A program made the translations under genes and the position numbers. A model generated the notes under the pieces. The model saw only the letters and a program-made list of their open reading frames with translations. It searched no databases and was not told where the DNA came from. A stretch of DNA of 64,000 nt from Anaerolineae bacterium (GTDB lineage: Bacteria > Chloroflexota > Anaerolineae > Promineifilales > Promineifilaceae): positions 77,516-141,515 of the forward strand of contig JANQGC010000280.1 in assembly GCA_028277515.1 (NCBI GenBank), read 5' to 3'. Positions 15,705 to 23,367 of the stretch are shown in pieces (the first letter of the stretch is position 1; the number at the start of each line of letters is the position of its first letter).

Positions 15705-18068
15705 CTACGAGTAGGGATGGATCTCATGATTGAGATTTCCATGATCTGTTTCTCTAAGGCGATTGCACATGGTTCTTTCTAATCCATAACCAGCATGTAT
15801 AGGCTGCAAGTCACTACTTAGCCCCCTAACCACTCGAAATGGACTCATAGCTACATCTGCAGAAGTAATATCAATGCAAGCAACACGTATTCCGTTATTT
15901 GCCAACAGTGCAATACAATATTCTAAAGATAGATCCTCTGGTTGTGTTATTTCCATGACAGAGATGTATCCTTGAGTATTTCTAATGAATTCACAATTTT
16001 CTGCACGGCCTGATGGCATATAGTAAATGCCGTGATCCATGAAAGAACGAACATCTTTAGGTTTCATCTTTTCTAAATGAGGTGTAAGCAGTGCAGAGTT
16101 CCTGACATTCTTAGCTGTATAACCCAATTCTGTAACTGCATTGAGAATTGCGTTTTGAGGATCGAGATGTGCCGCAGTTCCTACAGCGAGGCTTGGCCAG
16201 TTCACGCCATCTCCTAAGCCTAATGCCAAAATCACTGGTAAAGCATGACCAACATCTAAAAGGTACAATTCAACATCGATACCTACAAAAGCTAGTTCCT
16301 GGATGACTTCGAGAACCGATCTCTGCAATTGATCGTTCACATAAATTCCCCGTACAGGAAGTCTGCACATCCAAGTGAGTACTGCCGCATCGCGTTCAAC
16401 AAGTTCATATACAGCTCTCAGTGAGGCATCTTCGATGCTCAAACCGCTTGCCATACCATTCGTTGTTACTTGACAATATGGCTGTTCTGCCCCAATAGGC
16501 CAGCTAAAGAATGTAACTAGCGCAGGAGCCCAGACTGGTTTTAAGGTATCACACCATGTACCTCTTATCCAGTAATGTGGTTCTGAATCGTTATATCTTT
16601 GAAACGGAAATTCGGGACGATCGTACTGTGAGTCGGAATAGAGACCTAGATCAAGTGGACTAAGCACATCGCCTGATAATTGGTTGGAGGGACAGAAAGT
16701 TAATTTATTTTCTAAAATAATTGTTGCAGAGTACCTTTCTATAGCTTCTCCAATTGCGCTAATCAATGCACTCTCGCGATTTATACCTTTTCCGCCTACG
16801 ACAGTGCTTCCTTTTTTCTTCTCCATTTCCCAAAAATCAGCCTTTAAAAAGGCATCTGCGCAAATAGGAATACGTGGCGCCTCTCTTTCTTCGTCCCGAA
16901 TCCCAAGCCGACTTATAACACCTAAACGCTCATCTACCCAATTTGATGAGATATCCAGCAATACATCCTTAATTTGAAGTGTATTGTTTTCAGCTTGATC
17001 ATTTCCGAGGTTTATTGCCTCTGCGCCGCCACATACCGCACACACTGGAGGAGGAACGAACTTATGGTTGCTTGAATCCATTGAAATTAGATCTAGAATC
17101 TGTACGCTATTAAGTAGTGTTGAGTCAATAAAATTTGTAACTACTTTTACAGCTTCAAGCGCTACTAAATGGCCAAGTAATGGATCCATTGAGATGAGTC
17201 GAGTAGATGAATAATCAACAATTTCGTTAGCCATGAATTTAGATGAATTACTCAAATTTAAAAAATTCGAAGGTGCGTTTAAGCGAGACTCCGCACAGTA
17301 CCAGCAACCGCCCAGCTTTGGAATGAATAGAGGCCCAATATAAGCCTCCATCTTGTGAAAAGATCCATAAAGTACCTTTGCAGAAGTACCCAATATTGAG
17401 TTTTCAAGTTTACCCATCAGATGAGCACTAAACCTTGGAGATGTCACTACTAGATCGTGTCCGGAAAATTCAGCTTCGATATGTCCATCAGAAATGGTGT
17501 GAACTGAGCACCATGGTGCAATTTCGCTCAGGTATTGCCTAAACGGAGTTTCCATTTTCATCCCAAGACGGGCCCTTAGAAATCTTGGCACATACGTACC
17601 AGATCTCTTAGCGCAAGTGTCTGAATGAAGTGTTAACTTGCCGAGCCCCATGGTAGCGAGTTCAATTGCGGTTATTACGATCCACAAGTCATCCCCTAGT
17701 ATTAGAATGCTCGAACTGCGAAGTTTATTTGATAATCCCCTTCGAAGATCTTCACCCCAAATGTGCCAGAATAATCGTTGACGATTTCCCATCACTTCGT
17801 ACCACTCGGACCATGAAGAGTTCTCTTCTTCGATTAGACCCAGCCGATCCATCAATTGCAAAAGGTTCGTATAATTGGCGTGTAGATCTTGTTCGGTATT
17901 AGCCAATATATCATCTGTGGTTCGGGTTCCATCAAGTAGTGGAACAAGTGAATCTATGAGTATCTTTACATCATTGCCCTCAATAAAGAATTCACCTATT
18001 GAGGAATCGATAACGACTCCCTCTGGTTTGTACTTAATTTTCTCGCGGTCTATTAATTTCAGTTTCAT
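15705..18068 (-). CDS. Fused leader-binding/E1-like/YcaO azoline cyclodehydratase
   Basis: 787 residues. Residues about 1-90 form a winged-helix, PqqD/RRE-like leader-binding region ('LLDGTRTTDDIL...MDRLGLIEE'). Residues about 110-350 are an E1/ThiF-like 'ocin' domain with a nucleotide-fold start 'SSILILGDDLWIVITA' and a zinc tetrad 'CWYC' and 'CAVC'. Residues about 415-787 are a YcaO domain starting 'VVGGKGINRESALISAIGEAIER' (split here at 424 onward), whose Glu-rich motifs bind ATP. This fusion makes thiazoline or oxazoline rings from Cys, Ser or Thr of a precursor. The usual proline-rich PxPxP end is absent (it ends HEIHPYS). It overlaps the radical SAM gene by 35 bp, so they are co-translated. 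Confidence 0.88.
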   Translation of the reverse strand: MKLKLIDREKIKYKPEGVVIDSSIGEFFIEGNDVKILIDSLVPLLDGTRTTDDILANTEQDLHANYTNLLQLMDRLGLIEEENSSWSEWYEVMGNRQRLFWHIWGEDLRRGLSNKLRSSSILILGDDLWIVITAIELATMGLGKLTLHSDTCAKRSGTYVPRFLRARLGMKMETPFRQYLSEIAPWCSVHTISDGHIEAEFSGHDLVVTSPRFSAHLMGKLENSILGTSAKVLYGSFHKMEAYIGPLFIPKLGGCWYCAESRLNAPSNFLNLSNSSKFMANEIVDYSSTRLISMDPLLGHLVALEAVKVVTNFIDSTLLNSVQILDLISMDSSNHKFVPPPVCAVCGGAEAINLGNDQAENNTLQIKDVLLDISSNWVDERLGVISRLGIRDEEREAPRIPICADAFLKADFWEMEKKKGSTVVGGKGINRESALISAIGEAIERYSATIILENKLTFCPSNQLSGDVLSPLDLGLYSDSQYDRPEFPFQRYNDSEPHYWIRGTWCDTLKPVWAPALVTFFSWPIGAEQPYCQVTTNGMASGLSIEDASLRAVYELVERDAAVLTWMCRLPVRGIYVNDQLQRSVLEVIQELAFVGIDVELYLLDVGHALPVILALGLGDGVNWPSLAVGTAAHLDPQNAILNAVTELGYTAKNVRNSALLTPHLEKMKPKDVRSFMDHGIYYMPSGRAENCEFIRNTQGYISVMEITQPEDLSLEYCIALLANNGIRVACIDITSADVAMSPFRVVRGLSSDLQPIHAGYGLERTMCNRLRETDHGNLNHEIHPYS

Positions 18069-19428
18069 AACCTACTTTCGTCGTTTTGAGGGGCGCAATT
18101 TCCGCTCTCATCAGGTTTAAAGCGTAATGCAATACTAGACGTTTTTCTATATTATTTTTGGCACTTGGACATGGTATATGATTTTCTAACCATGCTTTTG
18201 GACAAGAACCCCCGCATACTGGTAGCATGCGGCAATTTGTACATGGGAATTCACCGTTTAGAACACGTATATTAAAGTCACCAAAGATTTTTCGGTTTTC
18301 TGGTGCCTCACATCCAGAAAGATGCCCAGTTTTATAAATATTGGTGTCACCGAATTTAGGCACATAGGAGACTTCGGTACAATTGAATAAATTTCCATGA
18401 GCGTCGACTAACTCCGAATGTGGTGTAACGGCCATACACACTACGGGTTGTAAAGGGGGGATTAGCCCCACTCTAAATCCAAGTTTCGCCATCTCCACAA
18501 ACCATTCGATTTCTCGTTCGGCGAACTCATCTTGTGGTAAAGCTCTATCATGTGCGGAATTACCCCAAGAGTGAACTGGTACTGCGTAGTGGTTTATACG
18601 GTGTTGAAGCCTAGCATCGGCAATCATGTGTATTAATGGGAGTACACCTTCATAATTACGGCGATCAACATTAGTTCGAACCTTTATTTCCAACTCGGCC
18701 GGTGCAACTTTAACTAGATTCTTGAGGTTTTCAAAAATCCTATTAAATGTTGGTCTTTCCGTCCCTTTATAATGCCTCCTAGCGTCATGGTACTCCCTGG
18801 TACCGTCAATAGTAATGTTTATGGAAGTGACTTTATGTACATCAATGAGCTCGAGCGAAACACTTTCAGAAAGACCAACACCATTGGTGACAATGGAAGA
18901 TCCATATATACAATTGTATTCCTCCGCAATTGCGATAAACCTAGGCGAAAGTAATCTCATGACATTAATACCCGACAAAGGCTCAGATCCAAACCATCCA
19001 ATTTTTAGTTTGCTAAAGCCTCCCACAGAAAGCTTGTTGGATAACCTTGTAACCAGCTGGTCTTGGTGTCTAGGATTCAACCATTTTGCAAGGTGTTGCT
19101 GCCCACAATAATCGCACCCAAGTTGACAGAAAGCTGTTGGTTGTACCACGAATGAAAGGGTATCGTCCTTAGTGGCATCTCTATGACGGCTTATTACGGT
19201 AGCAAGCTCGTCTTCGTTCTTCTCAACTAACAACTCCATCTCGATCAATGAATTAAGGAGTTCTTTCGGCAAGTTTTCATACTCTTCGGAGATAATCATC
19301 TGCCAACTTATGTCGTTAAGTAAACGGATTCGCGCAGTACGAGTCGAGTAGATTACGCTTTTCGTTGAGTTATCTTTCGCTAAGAATGGGTTGGTGACTA
19401 CATGGTACTTAGAAAGTTTTAGATTCAT
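18034..19428 (-). CDS. Radical SAM/SPASM peptide maturase
   Basis: 464 residues. The radical SAM cluster motif is C101-x3-C105-x2-C108 ('FCQLGCDYCG'). A small N-terminal region of about 90 residues could be a leader-binding domain. The C-terminal SPASM region (about 365-430) holds cysteines in 'SGCEAPENR', 'FPCTNCRMLPVCGGSCPKAW' and 'PCPSAKNN' that would bind auxiliary iron-sulfur clusters. Such enzymes install thioether or carbon-carbon crosslinks in ribosomal peptides. AAGGA precedes the ATG. It lies 380 bp after the precursor gene and overlaps the YcaO gene, so it is very probably part of the same RiPP pathway. Confidence 0.9.
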   Translation of the reverse strand: MNLKLSKYHVVTNPFLAKDNSTKSVIYSTRTARIRLLNDISWQMIISEEYENLPKELLNSLIEMELLVEKNEDELATVISRHRDATKDDTLSFVVQPTAFCQLGCDYCGQQHLAKWLNPRHQDQLVTRLSNKLSVGGFSKLKIGWFGSEPLSGINVMRLLSPRFIAIAEEYNCIYGSSIVTNGVGLSESVSLELIDVHKVTSINITIDGTREYHDARRHYKGTERPTFNRIFENLKNLVKVAPAELEIKVRTNVDRRNYEGVLPLIHMIADARLQHRINHYAVPVHSWGNSAHDRALPQDEFAEREIEWFVEMAKLGFRVGLIPPLQPVVCMAVTPHSELVDAHGNLFNCTEVSYVPKFGDTNIYKTGHLSGCEAPENRKIFGDFNIRVLNGEFPCTNCRMLPVCGGSCPKAWLENHIPCPSAKNNIEKRLVLHYALNLMRAEIAPLKTTKVGYETEINRPREN

Positions 19429-19808
19429 TTCACTAATTCCTTACCTTTTCGTTCAATACCAATTGGAAATAGAAAGTGGAGAATTTGACCATTTCGTCTC
19501 TTTTTGTTTAAAACCATATGTAGTTGGTGGTAAGGCATGTATCAACTGGGATACTACGATGTTACCAGAGGGGCTTGATAACATTTCGATAGAGGTTTCT
19601 ATTTTGAAAGCCTGGTTAACCGCTACGAAGAAGCATTTTCGAAGCTCACTCTATAGGTACAGATACTTGAAGCCTTTAGCTTTAGTTGCTTGATTCTATG
19701 CTGTATGCTTTAGCTGTTAACAAGATGGAAAGAGGTACCCTGAGCATTACAATTTCTTGTTGTCAGTTAAGCTTGAAACAACACCTTTAAGCCAACAAGT
19801 TGCCCGGT
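19429..19808. other. Gap between precursor and maturase genes
   Basis: 380 bp, AT-rich. The only sizeable open frame is on the opposite strand and runs into the maturase gene; it has no convincing ribosome-binding site or recognisable content. On the minus strand there are only 19-21-codon frames without good support. No clear terminator was seen after the precursor, so read-through into the maturase is plausible. Confidence 0.4.
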
Positions 19809-20012
19809 TTACTGTTCAAGTACTGCTTCTATTCCTTCACCTGGGGTTAGACACGATGTATTGGTACAACTAGTGTTTGTGCTACCATGTGCAAGGGGAT
19901 CAATCGGGGAGACCCCTCCGCCTTTCAAGCCTTCCAAGATTTGACCTATCTCTACATTCACTCTTCCGAGCATATCACTTAGTCTCTGTGCATCAATGCG
20001 TACTTCAGCCAT
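19809..20012 (-). CDS. RiPP precursor peptide with Thr/Ser/Cys-rich core
   Basis: 67 residues with a strong GGAGGTG site 5 bases before the ATG. The first ~43 residues form a charged helical leader (MAEVRIDAQRLSDMLGRV and onward to 'LKGGG', then 'VSPIDPLAHG'). The core is S-TNTSC-TNTSC-L, a perfect tandem repeat of TNTSC. It is followed by a 12-residue C-terminal part (TPGEGIEAVLEQ) that may be a follower. Cys, Ser and Thr residues are the substrates of the YcaO cyclodehydratase encoded downstream, and the two Cys could also be thioether donors for the radical SAM enzyme. No transporter or leader protease lies nearby. The product is unknown. Confidence 0.82.
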   Translation of the reverse strand: MAEVRIDAQRLSDMLGRVNVEIGQILEGLKGGGVSPIDPLAHGSTNTSCTNTSCLTPGEGIEAVLEQ

Positions 20013-20515
20013 GAAAACACCTCCAAAAGGTACTACAATGTTTGCCTATACAATTTACACAGGGTACCTACTGACAACCAGCTCAATGGTACTGTTACGA
20101 CCTAATCAATTCTTGATCGCGTAAAAAAACTATGGTTGCAATCCAAACTCAAGTTCAGGATAAATCAAACCAAAGGGGCATGTCAACTAGAACATTTGGG
20201 TTATAGTCATATGTTTAATTTTGATGGTTAAAAAATTCTATTTAGGGTATTAGTAATAATGGTGCGTAATACATGCTAACTGCACCAATTAAAGGCTTTG
20301 TATACACTCTTTGTATTTTAGGTCACTCATAACACGTTTTTATTCTGGGGTATATAAACAGCTCAGAGATGATTGCGATTCTATAAAACACCTCTCACCT
20401 ATTCAAACGGGAGAAAGCTTTCGAACAGATAGTTGGATTAATACAGGTTAAATTAAGTAAACAGCTATTTAACAAAAGGTGGTCACGTGAGATTATCCAC
20501 CACCCCAATTGAAGA
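20013..20515. other. Promoter-bearing gap upstream of the RiPP precursor
   Basis: 503 bp of AT-rich DNA with no credible gene. Minus-strand TTGTCA and TGTATA elements about 19 bases apart lie roughly 30-60 bp before the precursor start, a weak promoter candidate. Only frames of 7-13 codons were found on the minus strand. The composition change back to the CGGCCG-rich background occurs at the phosphatase gene, so this may be the edge of the islet. Confidence 0.4.
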
Positions 20516-21673
20516 TTATGTGGCTAGCTGATTGAGTGTTTCCGGTCGTTGGCTATCTTCTTCAACATCCTGGGCAACCCTGGCTAACGCTTCCCATTTA
20601 ATTAAACCATTGGCCGCCGCATGCTCGGCCGCCTCGTAGGAATCAGCCACCAGGCGCATAGGTACATCAAGCTCAGCAGCGGTGGCGAACAGATCGTTGA
20701 CTTCCTTATCACGTTTATCTTCCGTTACGTCACGAATATAGATGGCGCGTACCCGTCCCGGATAGCGGCGAATCACCTCCGTATAAATTTCCGGGTCACG
20801 CTGTCCGCTGTCACCAATGAGCACAAATGGCAGCGTCTCAAAGGTGCTGAAAATAGTATCTACCTGGGCCAGCTTATGTTTGCCATGCCCACTGAAAATT
20901 AGTTGATCCCTGGAAATGCCATAATCTTTAAGGAAAAGCGGTCCCAGAGGTATATTTTGAAAATCCAAGAAATCGGTCAGTAGAGGAAAGATATTCCAGG
21001 GGCTGCTGGAGACATATAGCAGTGGATTATAGTCCCCATCCTCCGTCCCTTTTTGCAGCGCCTGGTAAAAAGCGGCTACTCCTTTGAATGGCAAGCGCGT
21101 GCGAGCATTGTGCAGCAGCAATAAGCGAGCTGCGCTTAGATAATCGGTGGCACTACTCTGCAGGACCGTGTCATCAATGTCGCTGATCACGCCGAATCGT
21201 GCCTGGTCCGGTGGTACGAGTACTCGGCCGGTTGCCCTGACCTCTCCGTCATATGAAACCGGCGCATCCAAGAGCATGAGGTCAACTTCATGCCATAATT
21301 TGTCCGGATGCAGGCGCTGCGGCAGGTCAAATTCCAGGTCGAAAAACCCTTCATCATCGGTCACGGCTGTCATCGTCACGCCCGCGAACTGCCCCTGCAC
21401 GGTCGCCCCCGGTATTTCATCGCTCTCTAACTGCCGGTAAGCATTGAGGATATTATCCCAGACCCCGTCCTGATCCGTAGCTTTGAGGATATTGTCGTTT
21501 TCCAGCACCCGTCCCTTGATGCGCACCTTCTCGGCCGTGCCAAACCCAAAATACGGCCAGATCATCAAGGGTTCGTCCAGCCCCAGCGTATCCGAAACAC
21601 GCAGGATCATCTCGTCGAATACATCTTCAACATTTGTCACTGTATTGCTAATCCAATTTTGCCAGGTTGACAT
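20516..21673 (-). CDS. App1-like phosphatase (DUF2183)
   Basis: About 385 residues. The C-terminal catalytic domain has the HAD-type nucleophile motif 'ISDIDDTVLQS' at about residue 164, then 'LLYVSSSPWNIFPLL', 'FSGHGKHKLAQV' and 'LIGDSGQRDPEIY'. This set is the App1/DUF2183 phosphatidate phosphatase family. The N-terminal ~150 residues include a beta-rich part ('RVLENDNILKATDQDG'). The preferred start is the ATG giving MSTWQNW because AAGGATT precedes it; an ATG 15 bp upstream is possible. No signal peptide is evident, so a cytoplasmic or membrane-peripheral role on lipid phosphates is likely. Confidence 0.85.
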   Translation of the reverse strand: MSTWQNWISNTVTNVEDVFDEMILRVSDTLGLDEPLMIWPYFGFGTAEKVRIKGRVLENDNILKATDQDGVWDNILNAYRQLESDEIPGATVQGQFAGVTMTAVTDDEGFFDLEFDLPQRLHPDKLWHEVDLMLLDAPVSYDGEVRATGRVLVPPDQARFGVISDIDDTVLQSSATDYLSAARLLLLHNARTRLPFKGVAAFYQALQKGTEDGDYNPLLYVSSSPWNIFPLLTDFLDFQNIPLGPLFLKDYGISRDQLIFSGHGKHKLAQVDTIFSTFETLPFVLIGDSGQRDPEIYTEVIRRYPGRVRAIYIRDVTEDKRDKEVNDLFATAAELDVPMRLVADSYEAAEHAAANGLIKWEALARVAQDVEEDSQRPETLNQLAT

Positions 21674-21703
21674 ATCAATCCTTATCATAAATCTCTTTAA
21701 TAC

Positions 21704-22615
21704 TCAGCGCCTCAGGTCAAATCGGTATAATCCTGCATCGCGCGCAGTGGAAATGGCGGCCGAATATTCAGACTTTGAAATGCCCCGGTTCAATTCCACA
21801 TATTTAGCCCCCACCTTTCCCGATGGATAATACTGCTCCATAATATTCACATACGTATGAGGTGATATCTCTTCAGCTAAAAAGCGCATGATGGACACCG
21901 TATCTTCTACCCCGCCAGGCATCACAAGGTGGCGCACCAACAGCCCGCGGCTGGCGATTCCCCGATCATCCAACTGCAAGTTGCCCACCTGGCGGTGCAT
22001 TTCTTTTAACACCCTTTTAGCCACTGTTGGGTAATCTTGCGCCTTGAGATATTTTAAAGACCGTCGTTCATCCCAATATTTGAAGTCGGGCATATAAATA
22101 TCGACAATCCCATCCATCAATCGCAGACTTTCCATGGCGTCATAAGCGCTCGTATTGTAGACAATCGGCAGCCGCAGTCCTGCTTCTACAGCAATTGGTA
22201 ACGCCTCCAGAATTTGAGGAACAACATGTTCCGGTGTGACGAAATTGATATTGTGGCAGCCTATCTCTTGCAGTTCCAGCATCATCGCCGCCAAGTCCAA
22301 TGGCTCAACTTCCGTTCCAGCCAACTCCTGGCTGATATCATAATTCTGGCAAAAGACGCAACGCAAATTACACCAGGAAAAGAAAATTGTGCCGCTGCCG
22401 CACCAACCGCGTAAACAATCTTCTTCCCCGAAATGGGCAAAGTAACTGCTTACACGGGCGTAGCGTCCGGTTTTGCAAACAGCAGTTTTATTTCGCCAAC
22501 GGTTCACGCCGCAGTTGCGCGGACAGGAACGGCAGTCGAGCAGCAGCTCCTGGACCAAACCCGCCCGCCGTTGCAGTTCTCCAGAACGATAAAGGGCCAG
22601 GTACGCCGGTTCCAT
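21704..22615 (-). CDS. Radical SAM protein of the PflA-like COG1313 type
   Basis: About 303 residues from the preferred start MEPAYLALYRSG, which has an AAAGGAC site 8 bases upstream; the frame is open about 90 bp further. Cysteines occur first in 'DCRSCPRNCGVNR' and 'AVCKTG', then in the radical SAM motif 'CNLRCVFCQNYDIS'. The pattern belongs to uncharacterised proteins annotated as putative pyruvate formate-lyase activating enzymes. No glycyl radical enzyme is nearby, so the target protein is unknown. It is 30 bp upstream of the App1-like gene in the same orientation. Confidence 0.86.
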   Translation of the reverse strand: MEPAYLALYRSGELQRRAGLVQELLLDCRSCPRNCGVNRWRNKTAVCKTGRYARVSSYFAHFGEEDCLRGWCGSGTIFFSWCNLRCVFCQNYDISQELAGTEVEPLDLAAMMLELQEIGCHNINFVTPEHVVPQILEALPIAVEAGLRLPIVYNTSAYDAMESLRLMDGIVDIYMPDFKYWDERRSLKYLKAQDYPTVAKRVLKEMHRQVGNLQLDDRGIASRGLLVRHLVMPGGVEDTVSIMRFLAEEISPHTYVNIMEQYYPSGKVGAKYVELNRGISKSEYSAAISTARDAGLYRFDLRR

Positions 22616-22819
22616 AGAAGAAAGTCCTTTTAATCTCATTACCTTCAGATTACTCATGAGAGAGTTTTCTGTCAACCAGCGTTTTATTTTTTCATCAATC
22701 CACAAAATAGATTACAATTTCCCAAACTCTGGGCGATTCACCAAGTTGCCTGACGGAATAAGCTAAATAGGATAATATTGCTGATAAAACTAGCCGGTGG
22801 TCGGCGTAAGGAGCATGTC

Positions 22820-23362
22820 ATGAGTAAAGACGAAAAACCATATCCCACAGATTACAACGTAATAGCTTTTGTATTCGACAGCAAAGAATTGGCCGAGGGT
22901 GTCGCCGAAGATGTCGATGACAACTTTTTACTCGACCCTTATCATATTGTGGCTAAAGCCGTTGTCACCAAGGATGAAAACGGCGAAGTCGCGTTTCATG
23001 GCCCTGGGGGACACGGGTTTGAAGGTGCTTTAGCCGGATTTGCCACCGGCGGTATATTGGGTTTCCTGGGCGGACCGGTTGGCTTGCTGGCCTTCTCCGT
23101 CGGAGGCGCCGTGATCGGCGGTCTGGCCGGCCATTTTCACACCGGCCACAGCCTGCACCAGGAGGACATGGAGGAATTTGGTAAAGCCCTCAAAAACAAT
23201 AACTCAGCCTTTCTGGTGTTGGCCAGCAGCCCGGACACGGATAAGGTTAAAATCAGTATGGACGGTTATAACGCCACCGTTATCAACTTGCCGGTCAGCC
23301 CGGAACTATGCGCTGAAATAACCTCGGCCGTCGCCGCGGGGTATGGCAAAGAAGAAAATTAG
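22820..23362 (+). CDS. Glycine-rich DUF1269-like membrane protein
   Basis: 180 residues from MSKDEKPYPTDYN; AAGGAG lies 6 bases before this ATG, making it better than an in-frame ATG 42 bp upstream. Residues about 10-60 resemble an alpha-beta DUF1269/general-stress domain ('VIAFVFDSKELAEGVAEDV'). The middle is a Gly/Ala hydrophobic hairpin ('GFATGGILGFLGGPVGLLAF') that could enter the membrane, and the C-terminal part is a second small alpha-beta unit. Function is unknown. It converges on the giant surface gene, stop codons 5 bp apart. Confidence 0.72.
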   Translation: MSKDEKPYPTDYNVIAFVFDSKELAEGVAEDVDDNFLLDPYHIVAKAVVTKDENGEVAFHGPGGHGFEGALAGFATGGILGFLGGPVGLLAFSVGGAVIGGLAGHFHTGHSLHQEDMEEFGKALKNNNSAFLVLASSPDTDKVKISMDGYNATVINLPVSPELCAEITSAVAAGYGKEEN

Positions 23363-23367
23363 ATTAC

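Noticed and set aside
19391..19693. Plus-strand 100-codon frame overlapping the start of the SPASM maturase
   Set aside because: No ribosome-binding site or recognisable sequence, and it is antisense to a well-supported gene start.
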